A stretch of DNA of 15,337 nt from CAYRNC01 sp964425645 (GCA_964425645.1 CAYRNC010000036.1:1-15337); one strand, 5' to 3'. Shown: positions 7,486 to 13,851, numbered from the stretch's first letter. Made by a program: numbers and translations. Notes: a model not told the origin generated them from the letters alone.

Positions 7486-8805
7486 CTATGCTTCATATAA
7501 TATCGCCTCATCGGTTTTGTTCTGCTCTGACAGAATGTGAATCATGGCTTCCACAACCCTTGGATCGAATTGAGTCCCGGAATTTTGTTTCAATATTTCA
7601 ACTGCTTTTCCGCTTTCCATACGTTTTCGATAGGGTCTGTCGGATGTCATGGCATCATATGCATCTGCAATTCCTAAAATAGCTGCAACAAGAGGAAGCT
7701 CGATAGGATATTCGTCTCCTTCGGGATAGCCTGAGCCGTCGTAATAACGGTGATGAAGCAATATAGCTTCGTTAACGGTCTGAGGCAGACGAATTTCTTC
7801 TATGATTTCTCTGCCTATAACGGGATGCTTCTTAATTTCTGTACGCTCGCTTTCGGTTAGCCTATCCGGTTTATTCAGGATGCGATCATCAACACCGATT
7901 TTACCTACATCGTGCAAAAGGGCCGCTATTTTTAAATCCTGTACGGTCTTGCCGGGCAGATGAAGATAGCTGGCAATCTTTTCGGAGAAGTAGGCGACCC
8001 TTTGCGAATGACCTTTAGTATAGGGGTCTTTTGCCTCTATAGCCCGGGAAAGCGCAGTGATGGTTCGGATGTGCAGCGACCTGCTATCCAGGTATAATTT
8101 AAAAGAATATCTGGCTAAGAGCAAAGGCAATATAAAGAGCAAAACGAAATAACTGCCGTTATCCCGGTTAAGAAGCATTGCGATAAAAATTCCGAAGGGT
8201 ATTGTTGATGCAACATTTGGCAATATTCCCATTATAGTTTGTACCAGCACCGCTGCGAATCGCTCTGCACCTTCGGCAACAAAGTATAGCAAAAAAAGTA
8301 TCAGGTTAACTGTGATCGTTAGAATCCCGAATACTGCAGCAGGTAATATGGAATAAGGAAAAGAAAAATCGGATCCATACCCTCCAAGGGGGTTCAGCGG
8401 CAGGGCACCGATAAAAATCGATATTATTATGTTTGACATATTGAATAATTCTTTCACGGGAGAGCGGGAGAGCAGATAAACATATTTACCTGTGGTTTCA
8501 TCTGCAACAAATAGGAATAATATGGACAGCGAAAACAGTGCGATGGTAGGATGCAGACCGTAGATCATTGTGCTTGCAACTACGGGAACAAAGGAAACAT
8601 CAATAGTTTTATCGGCGGCAATGTATACCGGAAGACTGCGGGATAAAATAAAAAGCAGCATCATGATGCTCCAGTCTATGGCAACATGTGAAAATATGAT
8701 CGATTTTGCTGTAAACAGCCGTACCGTAACGATCAGGCAATATGCAGCGATAATTGTCCCTGAAACAATTACAATTCCTATGTATCCTTTTTGCCTGTTT
8801 TTCAT
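7486..8805 (-). CDS. Membrane-anchored HD-GYP domain phosphodiesterase
   Basis: HD-GYP proteins hydrolyse cyclic-di-GMP (some act on other cyclic dinucleotides) through a metal site in a variant HD fold. In this 439-aa protein residues 1 to about 235 form a multi-pass membrane region of some seven or eight hydrophobic segments, without a PAS, GAF or CACHE domain. Residues 245-430 are the catalytic domain. Putative ligands are all present: His266 (KGHSQRV), His298-Asp299 (HDVGK), His327 (KKHPVIG), His351-His352 (HHRYYDGSGYP) and Asp384 in IADAYDAM. The GYP tripeptide is at 359-361. An AAGGAGGTCC Shine-Dalgarno precedes the ATG. A terminator-like hairpin and a 25-codon ORF lie just upstream, suggesting control by attenuation. 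The membrane region resembles the MASE-type sensors, but I cannot place it in a named family. Confidence 0.92.
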   Translation of the reverse strand: MKNRQKGYIGIVIVSGTIIAAYCLIVTVRLFTAKSIIFSHVAIDWSIMMLLFILSRSLPVYIAADKTIDVSFVPVVASTMIYGLHPTIALFSLSILFLFVADETTGKYVYLLSRSPVKELFNMSNIIISIFIGALPLNPLGGYGSDFSFPYSILPAAVFGILTITVNLILFLLYFVAEGAERFAAVLVQTIMGILPNVASTIPFGIFIAMLLNRDNGSYFVLLFILPLLLARYSFKLYLDSRSLHIRTITALSRAIEAKDPYTKGHSQRVAYFSEKIASYLHLPGKTVQDLKIAALLHDVGKIGVDDRILNKPDRLTESERTEIKKHPVIGREIIEEIRLPQTVNEAILLHHRYYDGSGYPEGDEYPIELPLVAAILGIADAYDAMTSDRPYRKRMESGKAVEILKQNSGTQFDPRVVEAMIHILSEQNKTDEAILYEA

Positions 8806-8825
8806 AAGGGACCTCCTTGAGATGT

Positions 8826-8858
8826 AAAAACCCGGATAGTCTAAAAAACAGATTCGGG
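8826..8858 (-). terminator. Terminator-like hairpin before the HD-GYP gene
   Basis: On the minus strand CCCG (8858-8855) pairs with CGGG (8834-8831), and AATCT (8854-8850) pairs with AGACT (8842-8838) allowing one G-U. A 7-nt loop lies at the tip and a 3-nt bulge (8837-8835) between the helices. Five U follow (8830-8826). It sits between the 25-codon ORF and the Shine-Dalgarno of the HD-GYP gene, so it would act inside the operon as a partial terminator or attenuator. The bulge makes it weaker than a classical terminator. Confidence 0.5.
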
Positions 8859-8875
8859 GCCTGTATTTTAGTGAA

Positions 8876-8953
8876 TTATCTTACACAGAAAAATGCGCCG
8901 CTTGAAAGCAGCAAAGTGCATAGACTAGCCAGCACCATAATTGTTCTTTTCAC
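8876..8953 (-). CDS. 25-aa hydrophobic small peptide, unrecognised
   Basis: A GTG at 8953 follows a strong AAGGAGG with 7 nt spacing and opens a 25-codon frame ending in TAA at 8876. The product begins MKRT, continues with a hydrophobic run (IMVLASLCTLLLSSGAFF) and ends CVR: a basic N-terminus, one membrane-spanning or signal-like segment and two cysteines. There is no clear lipobox. The good ribosome-binding site and the peptide-like composition support real translation. It could be a small membrane protein partner of the HD-GYP enzyme, an exported signal peptide or simply a leader peptide whose translation sets the fold of the downstream terminator. I know no family for it. Confidence 0.5.
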   Translation of the reverse strand: MKRTIMVLASLCTLLLSSGAFFCVR

Positions 8954-9047
8954 GGTATAGCCCTCCTTTTAGGTACTCTGCCATACCGCTATTCAGGCAG
9001 GCTATATCCGCTCCGCTTATGTAAATCGATGTTTGACTCCGAATCTG
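8954..9047 (-). promoter_or_regulatory. Structured RNA leader with alternative stems at the small-peptide start
   Basis: In the minus-strand RNA the segment ending at the GTG start, GGCTATACCG (8962-8953), has two possible upstream partners. CGGTATGGC (8988-8980) would give a 9-bp stem with one G-U, placing the Shine-Dalgarno in the loop and the first base of the GTG in the stem. TATAGCC (9006-9000) would give a perfect 7-bp stem. They cannot form together. Further upstream, CAGATTCGG (9047-9039) is exactly complementary to 8857-8849, the 5' arm of the terminator-like hairpin. I do not recognise a known riboswitch class, and the conserved cores of cyclic-di-GMP-I aptamers are absent. Confidence 0.35.
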
Positions 9048-9064
9048 CCTTTAACAAATAATTT

Positions 9065-9706
9065 TTATGCAGGTATTCTGGACAAGTGTCTGTTCAGCGC
9101 GTTTAAAACCGCGCGGACCATTGCATTATCGCTGTCTTCAGTAATGAAAGCATTTCCGAGAAGCTGTCTGCCCCGATCGTCACAAATGCACGCAATTGCA
9201 GCCATATTACCTCCTATCTCGGCTGTTTCAGCTAAGATAAGTTCGAAGCGATCTTTGAATTCACCGCCTATATGAAGTGATATGGCATCCATAGTGGCCA
9301 AGGCGACGCATCTTAGCCGGGAATATATGTGTTTGCCTATATACGATGATTTGCCTTCTTTGTGTTCTCCGTCTCTTGAAAGGGTGACGGTTATTTCGCC
9401 GCGGCCGTTAAATATTCGGGTTTCTATTCCTATAAAACGAAATCTCGGGTGTGTTTCAATAATATCTGAAGCTAGCTGTGCAATGCTTATTATTCTGTAA
9501 TCCAAGGTAACGCCATATGCAGCCATAATAGCTGACTGGATGTCCCTTGTTATAGCTTTCGGAGATTTTGCATCGGCTGCAAGGACATGTATCTCTGAAG
9601 GTTGATCGTTTTCTGAAAAAACCACTCTGGCAGCATATATTCCTTCTATTCGACATAAAAGTTCCTGCCATGCCTCAGCTTTTGATTTGACCCCAGAATT
9701 CAACAC
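9065..9706 (-). CDS. Conserved-looking hypothetical protein, 213 aa, two alpha/beta halves
   Basis: I do not recognise a named family. The protein is soluble, with no signal peptide or membrane segment. Residues about 10-80 (RIEGIYAARVVF, EIHVLAADAKSPKAITRDIQ, YRIISIAQL) alternate strand and helix like a small ferredoxin-like fold. Residues about 92-213 look like a second alpha/beta module, with a central helix (VALATMDAISLHI), paired strands (FELILAETAEIGG, AAIACICDDRGR) and a last helix (AMVRAVLNALNRHL). That pattern recalls, without proving, the regulatory domain of 2-isopropylmalate synthase. GTG at 9706 is chosen because GGAGG lies 10 nt upstream; the TTG at 9727 overlaps the Shine-Dalgarno. 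It is first in the operon that continues with the 25-aa peptide and the HD-GYP, DUF5317 and purB genes, so a role in cyclic-di-GMP signalling is possible. Confidence 0.7.
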   Translation of the reverse strand: MLNSGVKSKAEAWQELLCRIEGIYAARVVFSENDQPSEIHVLAADAKSPKAITRDIQSAIMAAYGVTLDYRIISIAQLASDIIETHPRFRFIGIETRIFNGRGEITVTLSRDGEHKEGKSSYIGKHIYSRLRCVALATMDAISLHIGGEFKDRFELILAETAEIGGNMAAIACICDDRGRQLLGNAFITEDSDNAMVRAVLNALNRHLSRIPA

Positions 9707-9741
9707 GGTAAAAACACCTCCGCTCAATCGTGCATACTGTA

Positions 9742-9770
9742 ATTTTAGAAGATGTGACAGGCTTTGTCAA
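9742..9770 (-). promoter_or_regulatory. Strong sigma-A promoter of the 213-aa gene/HD-GYP operon
   Basis: On the minus strand a perfect TTGACA (9770-9765) is followed after 17 bp by TAAAAT (9747-9742). This is the best promoter match in the window. Its -35 box lies inside one of two TGACA/TGTCA dyads, which suggests repression or activation at this site. The start codon at 9706 is about 30 nt downstream of the expected transcription start. Confidence 0.75.
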
Positions 9771-9801
9771 TGAATTAAAAAATCTGACAGGATTCGTGTC
9801 A
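9755..9801. repeat. Twin TGACA/TGTCA dyads, candidate operator pair
   Basis: Two inverted repeats with the same arms lie in the spoIVA/213-aa intergenic region: TGACAGGCTTTGTCA (9755-9769, 5-nt spacer) and TGACAGGATTCGTGTCA (9785-9801, 7-nt spacer). They share the seven bases TGACAGG and their centres are about 31 bp apart, close to three helical turns. The first covers the -35 box of the minus-strand promoter. This looks like a paired binding site for a dimeric regulator, which I cannot name. Confidence 0.45.
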
Positions 9802-9913
9802 TCGCCTTGAAACACTTATAATGCATAAAGATGCTATCCTGATTTTTGCATAAAACGCAAATGAAGATAATATATTGTACAGACATAGTGCAAGTAAAAG
9901 GAGGGGTTGTATT

Positions 9914-11401
9914 TTGGAAAACCTGAATATATATGAAAGCATTGCAGAAAGAACACAGGGGGATATTTACATAGGTGTAGTCGGGCCGGTGCGGTCAGGA
10001 AAATCCACCTTTATAAAAAGGTTTATGGATCTGATGGTTCTGCCTAATGTGGAAAATTCTCATGTCCGCGAGAGGGTGCGGGATGAGCTGCCGCAAAGCG
10101 GTTCCGGACGCACAATAACGACCACTGAGCCGAAGTTCATTCCTGCGGATGCGGTGGAGGTGACACTTCCGGATAATACCCATTTTAATGTGCGCATGGT
10201 GGATTGTGTGGGTTATATGGTAGAAGATGCAATCGGCCATTTGGAAAATGATTTACCGAGAATGGTTAATACCCCCTGGGACGAGGAAAAAATTCCGTTT
10301 GATGAAGCAGCCGAGATAGGGACGAGAAAAGTAATCTCCGATCATTCAACCTTAGGCATCGTTATGACCACCGACGGAACCATCGGAGAAATAGCAAGGG
10401 CAAATTATATTCCCGCAGAAGAAAGGGTTGTCAAAGAGCTTACCGAGCTAAAAAAACCCTTCATAATTGTGCTTAATACGACGATACCTGATGAAGCCGC
10501 CACTCTTAAACTTGCAAATGAACTGGAGCTGAAATATGGCGTTCCTGTCATACCCGCAAATTGCTCAAGAATGAGTATTAATTTATTAAATGAAATTCTT
10601 TACCAGGTGCTTTATCAGTTTCCTGCAGCGGAAATTGCATTTTATTTGCCGGGATTCATTGAGGGATTGCCAAAAGATCATCATATCAAAGCCTCTATTA
10701 TTAAGGGAATCAGGGACTGGTGTGTCTCTTTAAACAGCGTTAAAGACATTCGGGATACCGTAGCGGTTCTCGCAGACGGAGAAATTGTAAAAGACGTGAA
10801 TATAAGCGACATGGATTTGGGAACCGGGGCAATCAAAGCCATCATTGAACCGGTCGACGGACTTTTTTACCAGGTAATAAGTGAAATTACCGATTGTGAT
10901 ATCGGGGATGACAGCGNNNNNNNNNNATTTTTTATGCTCATTAAAGAATTGGCCGCAGCTAAAAAGTCTTACGATAAATTAGCTAAGGCTATGGATCAGG
11001 TAGAGGAGTCAGGTTATGGCATCGTTCAGCCTAAGCTGGCAGAAATGCTGTTGGAAGAGCCGGAAATATTTAAGCAGGGAAATAAATTCGGAGTACGGTT
11101 GAAGGCAAAAGCTCCAAGTCTTCATATAATCAAAACGGATGTGACCACCGAAGTATCCCCGGTAGTCGGAAGCCTACGTCAAAGTGAAGATTTGGTGGAA
11201 TACCTTTTAAGCGAATTTGAAAATGATCCCGGAAGGATATGGGACACAAATATCTTCGGTAAATCCCTTTATGAAATGGTGGCGGAGCAGATGGAAGCCA
11301 AACTGACCAACGTACCGGAAAATATCAGATTTAAGATCCAAAGATCCTTGGAAAAGGTATCAAATGAAGGCAAAGAACATTTGATCTGTATCGTTCTTTA
11401 G
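9914..11401 (+). CDS. spoIVA: Stage IV sporulation protein A, spore-coat ATPase SpoIVA
   Basis: SpoIVA is the ATP-hydrolysing protein that polymerises on the outer forespore membrane and forms the base of the spore coat. The product of about 495 aa starts MENLNIYESIAERTQGDIYI, matching the conserved N-terminus, from a TTG at 9914 preceded by AGGAGGGG. The ATPase domain shows Walker A GPVRSGKST (24-32), RTITTTEPKF (66-75), VDCVG (96-100), NTPWDEEKIPFDEAAEIGTR (119-138) and TTDGTIGEIAR. The C-terminal region keeps QGNKFGVRLKAKAPSLHMI-like sequence and the membrane-anchoring tail EGKEHLICIVL. Ten N (10917-10926) interrupt it near codon 335. In relatives spoIVA follows gpsA closely; here other genes intervene. 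I could not pick a convincing sigma-E promoter in the upstream region. Confidence 0.96.
   Translation: MENLNIYESIAERTQGDIYIGVVGPVRSGKSTFIKRFMDLMVLPNVENSHVRERVRDELPQSGSGRTITTTEPKFIPADAVEVTLPDNTHFNVRMVDCVGYMVEDAIGHLENDLPRMVNTPWDEEKIPFDEAAEIGTRKVISDHSTLGIVMTTDGTIGEIARANYIPAEERVVKELTELKKPFIIVLNTTIPDEAATLKLANELELKYGVPVIPANCSRMSINLLNEILYQVLYQFPAAEIAFYLPGFIEGLPKDHHIKASIIKGIRDWCVSLNSVKDIRDTVAVLADGEIVKDVNISDMDLGTGAIKAIIEPVDGLFYQVISEITDCDIGDDSXXXXFFMLIKELAAAKKSYDKLAKAMDQVEESGYGIVQPKLAEMLLEEPEIFKQGNKFGVRLKAKAPSLHIIKTDVTTEVSPVVGSLRQSEDLVEYLLSEFENDPGRIWDTNIFGKSLYEMVAEQMEAKLTNVPENIRFKIQRSLEKVSNEGKEHLICIVL
10917..10926. other. Assembly gap (10 N) inside spoIVA
   Basis: Ten ambiguous bases interrupt spoIVA. 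The frame stays open on both sides when 10 N are counted, but by eye against Bacillus subtilis SpoIVA this stretch comes out about three residues too long. The gap size is therefore probably a placeholder and the flanking bases may contain errors. Confidence 0.97.
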
Positions 11402-11420
11402 CGGGTGAAATATTTCTGAT

Positions 11421-11858
11421 TTAAGTGGATTTGATACATTTAAACAATACGACCCCGATGACCATAAGGATAAGTCCCGTCCATTTATTCCATGTGAAAG
11501 GGACTTTTTCCGTTCCAAGCAGCCCTAAGGCATCTATGGCTGCCGCCGTCAGAAGTTGGGCTATTAGGATAATAGCAATAGCGTGAGTCGGGGTAAGCCG
11601 ATCTATAGCGAGCATGACGGTAATTATGATTATTGTGCCTAAAACTCCTCCCAGCCAATAGATTTTGTTTGCTTGCCCGATCTTGGTCAGATCGCCCTTG
11701 CCCATAATCCACATCGCCAATAGGCCCAAAGCCAAAGCCGTTCCCTGGACGAAGACATTGGATTCATAAAGGCCTATTTTATCGCTTAGACGTGTATTAA
11801 TTACCCCCTGAAAGCTCATAGCTGCTCCGGCGATTACGCTCATAATTAATCCAAACAT
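11421..11858 (-). CDS. YdcZ-type (DUF606) DMT-family membrane transporter
   Basis: This 145-aa product consists of about five hydrophobic helices with short loops, the size of the YdcZ/DUF606 half-transporters in the drug/metabolite transporter superfamily. The start MFGLIMSVIAGAAMSFQGVI with a following NTRLSDKIG, the central WLGGVLGTIIIITVMLAI and the ending LTGLILMVIG-type helix fit the family pattern. The substrate is unknown. Members of this size probably act as dimers. GAGGTG lies 5 nt before the ATG, but it sits in a hairpin with the sequence just upstream. It is last after trxA and cls on the same strand, 56 nt from cls, and converges on spoIVA with 19 nt between the stops. Confidence 0.85.
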   Translation of the reverse strand: MFGLIMSVIAGAAMSFQGVINTRLSDKIGLYESNVFVQGTALALGLLAMWIMGKGDLTKIGQANKIYWLGGVLGTIIIITVMLAIDRLTPTHAIAIILIAQLLTAAAIDALGLLGTEKVPFTWNKWTGLILMVIGVVLFKCIKST

Positions 11859-11863
11859 AAAAG

Positions 11864-11893
11864 CACCTCATTGGCAGTCTTCCCATTGAGGTG
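11864..11893 (-). promoter_or_regulatory. Hairpin between cls and the DMT gene covering the Shine-Dalgarno
   Basis: Minus-strand CACCTCA (11893-11887) and TGAGGTG (11870-11864) are perfectly complementary. Past one mismatch (11886/11871), a further 3 bp (11885-11883 with 11874-11872) extend the stem around a short loop. The right arm contains GAGGTG, the ribosome-binding site of the DMT gene, so the hairpin would block translation. It is followed only by CTTTT, which is weak for an intrinsic terminator of cls. Confidence 0.5.
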
Positions 11894-11914
11894 GAATTTC
11901 ATACGAAACTCTGT

Positions 11915-13375
11915 CTAAAGCAGATCTGAAAGAAGCCTCGATATGGATTCCTTGAATCGTATCCAAAAAGAGCGGTTTTGGTATTTAAGTTTTGTCAATT
12001 CATCGCAGTCTGACATATCGGATTGAAATATTGATTCAAGTTTGTAAACTTCAGCGGCATCGTAGATAAATGCGTTGGCTTCAAAGTTCAGATAGAAACT
12101 CCTCATGTCGAAATTGGCAGACCCCACTGAGGCTACCTCTCCGTCTACACATATATTTTTTGCATGCAAGAACCCTTTATTATATATAAAAATCCTGGCT
12201 CCGGCATTTAACAATACCCCCACATAGTGATACGTAGCCCAGTATACGAACATGTGATCAGGTTTATTGGGAATCATTATGCGAACGTCTACCCCGGAGA
12301 ATATTGCATTTTTAAGGGACTCAAGAATGCTTGAATCGGGTACGAAGTAGGGCGTCTGAATGTAAATTCTGTTCTTTGCAGAGGATATCATTTTTAAATA
12401 CCCCTGCTTTACCTCTGTTCTGCCTGAATCAGGCCCCGAGGATACAATTTGTATTCCTGTGTTTCCGGCCTTAGGAAGCTCGTAATAGTAAGCCGATGAC
12501 AGTATCAGGTCCTCCTTCGATGCAAAGCGCCAATCCAGTATGAAACGGGCATTGATGTCCTGAACGCAATTTCCGGTCAGCCTAAGGTGGGTATCCCGCC
12601 AGTAGCCAAATTTTTTCTTTTTGCCTATGTATTCATTTGCTACATTAAAGCCACCAAGATATCCGATCTCACCGTCTATAACCGCGAGTTTTCTATGATT
12701 TCGATAGTTGAGCCTGAGGTTTATAAATTTTATTTTGGGCGGGAAAAAATAGGCGTATTTACCGCCGGCGGCTTTGAAATCGGCAAGATGTCTTTCTGAA
12801 ATCTGCCGACCGCCCATGGCATCGACCAGAAGGCGCACCTCTGTGCCTTCTTTTGCTTTTTTAGTTAAAGCATCGATTAAAGCGCGACCTACGGAATCGT
12901 TTTTTATGATGAAATACATGATGTTTATGCTTCTTTTCGCCCTCTGTATATCAGCAAATAGACTTTGGAATTTATGATTTCCGTCTGTAAACACCGTAAG
13001 CCGATTATCCTGGGTTAAAAATGCCTTGGAATAGGTTTGATGGAGAAGTATCATATCCTTCCACTTTTTAGATTCCGGATTAATAAAATCAAAGGTTCTG
13101 TTTCGAATGCTGTTTATTTGATCCTGAAGGGCACCCCTTAAAACGTAATCCTCATATTTAGTAAGGCGGAATATTTTTTGTCTGCTGATATTCTGGGATA
13201 AGAAAATATAAAAAAGAATCCCCAGACCGGGCAACATGAATAAGACCATTATCCATGCCAGAGTAGCCGAGGGGTTCTTCCTTTCCAGAAATATGATCGC
13301 AAAGGCAATGAAAAAGTTAATGATGTAAATTACTATCGGAATCGCAGATAAACTTAACCAGCCTAGTGGATTCAT
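11915..13375 (-). CDS. cls: Cardiolipin synthase (phospholipase D type)
   Basis: The enzyme condenses two phosphatidylglycerol molecules into cardiolipin and glycerol at the cytoplasmic membrane. The 486-aa product has the usual length. Two N-terminal membrane helices (about 7-30 and 39-59) are followed by two phospholipase D domains, each with an intact HxKxxxxD motif: HRKLAVID (His227, Lys229, Asp234) in NYRNHRKLAVIDGEIGYLGG, and HAKNICVD (His404, Lys406, Asp411) in GFLHAKNICVDGEVASVGSA. Each is followed by the typical GG or GSANFDMRSF block. GGGAGG lies about 5 nt before the ATG. It starts 35 nt after the trxA stop and is probably co-transcribed with it. The link with plsY/gpsA in the window is by pathway (phospholipids), not by operon. 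Confidence 0.95.
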   Translation of the reverse strand: MNPLGWLSLSAIPIVIYIINFFIAFAIIFLERKNPSATLAWIMVLFMLPGLGILFYIFLSQNISRQKIFRLTKYEDYVLRGALQDQINSIRNRTFDFINPESKKWKDMILLHQTYSKAFLTQDNRLTVFTDGNHKFQSLFADIQRAKRSINIMYFIIKNDSVGRALIDALTKKAKEGTEVRLLVDAMGGRQISERHLADFKAAGGKYAYFFPPKIKFINLRLNYRNHRKLAVIDGEIGYLGGFNVANEYIGKKKKFGYWRDTHLRLTGNCVQDINARFILDWRFASKEDLILSSAYYYELPKAGNTGIQIVSSGPDSGRTEVKQGYLKMISSAKNRIYIQTPYFVPDSSILESLKNAIFSGVDVRIMIPNKPDHMFVYWATYHYVGVLLNAGARIFIYNKGFLHAKNICVDGEVASVGSANFDMRSFYLNFEANAFIYDAAEVYKLESIFQSDMSDCDELTKLKYQNRSFWIRFKESISRLLSDLL

Positions 13376-13410
13376 TTTTCCTCCCAGTTAATTTTGGAGA
13401 CCGCCCGCCA

Positions 13411-13737
13411 TCAGAGCAAGGAATCCATTTTTTGCTCCAGTGAAGACTGAGGCAGTGAACCGGTAATGCGTTCTTTTATTTCACCGTCTTTAAACAGGAA
13501 CATCGTAGGGATGCTCATTACTTTATGTTGGATGGCCAACTTTTTATTTTCGTCAACATTCAGCTTACAAACTTTTGCCTTACCTTGATATTTATCTGCC
13601 AGTGCATCTATAATTGGGCCCAGCGCCTGGCAGGGACCGCACCAATCCGCATAAAAATCAACTAATACAGGTAATTCAGAGTCCATAACCTCTTCCGAGA
13701 AATTGTCAGCTGACAGGTAAACTGTATTTTCTGCCAT
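13411..13737 (-). CDS. trxA: Thioredoxin TrxA
   Basis: Thioredoxin reduces protein disulfides in the cytoplasm using electrons from thioredoxin reductase. The 108-aa product is of standard size with the active site DWCGPCQALGP (Cys33, Cys36), the preceding VLVDFYA strand and the cis-proline Pro77 in MSIPTMFLFKDGE. The residue after the second Cys is Gln where Lys or Arg is more common. The start at 13737 is used rather than the ATG eight codons earlier because AGGAG lies 8 nt upstream and the product then begins MAENTVYL. It leads the trxA-cls-DMT block and is divergent from glyA. Confidence 0.95.
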   Translation of the reverse strand: MAENTVYLSADNFSEEVMDSELPVLVDFYADWCGPCQALGPIIDALADKYQGKAKVCKLNVDENKKLAIQHKVMSIPTMFLFKDGEIKERITGSLPQSSLEQKMDSLL

Positions 13738-13775
13738 GTCATTTACTCCTTTCACAGCCAAAATAGGTTTACTGT

Positions 13776-13781
13776 ATTATA
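13776..13781 (-). promoter_or_regulatory. -10 box of the probable trxA promoter
   Basis: Minus-strand TATAAT (13781-13776) is a perfect -10 box about 38 nt before the trxA ATG. No good -35 lies at 17 bp; TTTACC at 15 bp and TGTTTA at 17 bp are weak candidates. I am confident of the -10 only. Confidence 0.45.
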
Positions 13782-13822
13782 CCTTTATTTCGCTTCGGTA
13801 AACAGGAGGTTGCAAAATCAGG

Positions 13823-13851
13823 TTGAACTCTGGGGATCATTATACTATAGT
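13823..13851 (+). promoter_or_regulatory. Sigma-A promoter of glyA
   Basis: TTGAAC (13823-13828) and TATAGT (13846-13851) are separated by 17 bp, close to consensus. The -10 box lies in the middle of a perfect palindrome (13840-13855). Transcription would begin near 13858, about 40 nt before the start codon. Confidence 0.65.

Noticed and set aside
8826..9064. A cyclic-di-GMP riboswitch (GEMM-I or GEMM-II) upstream of the HD-GYP gene
   Set aside because: The context invites it, but the conserved aptamer cores are not visible. Only generic alternative stems are seen.
9875..9913. Upstream extension of spoIVA from an ATG at 9875
   Set aside because: It would place the Shine-Dalgarno inside the coding region, and the N-terminus of the family begins at the TTG at 9914.
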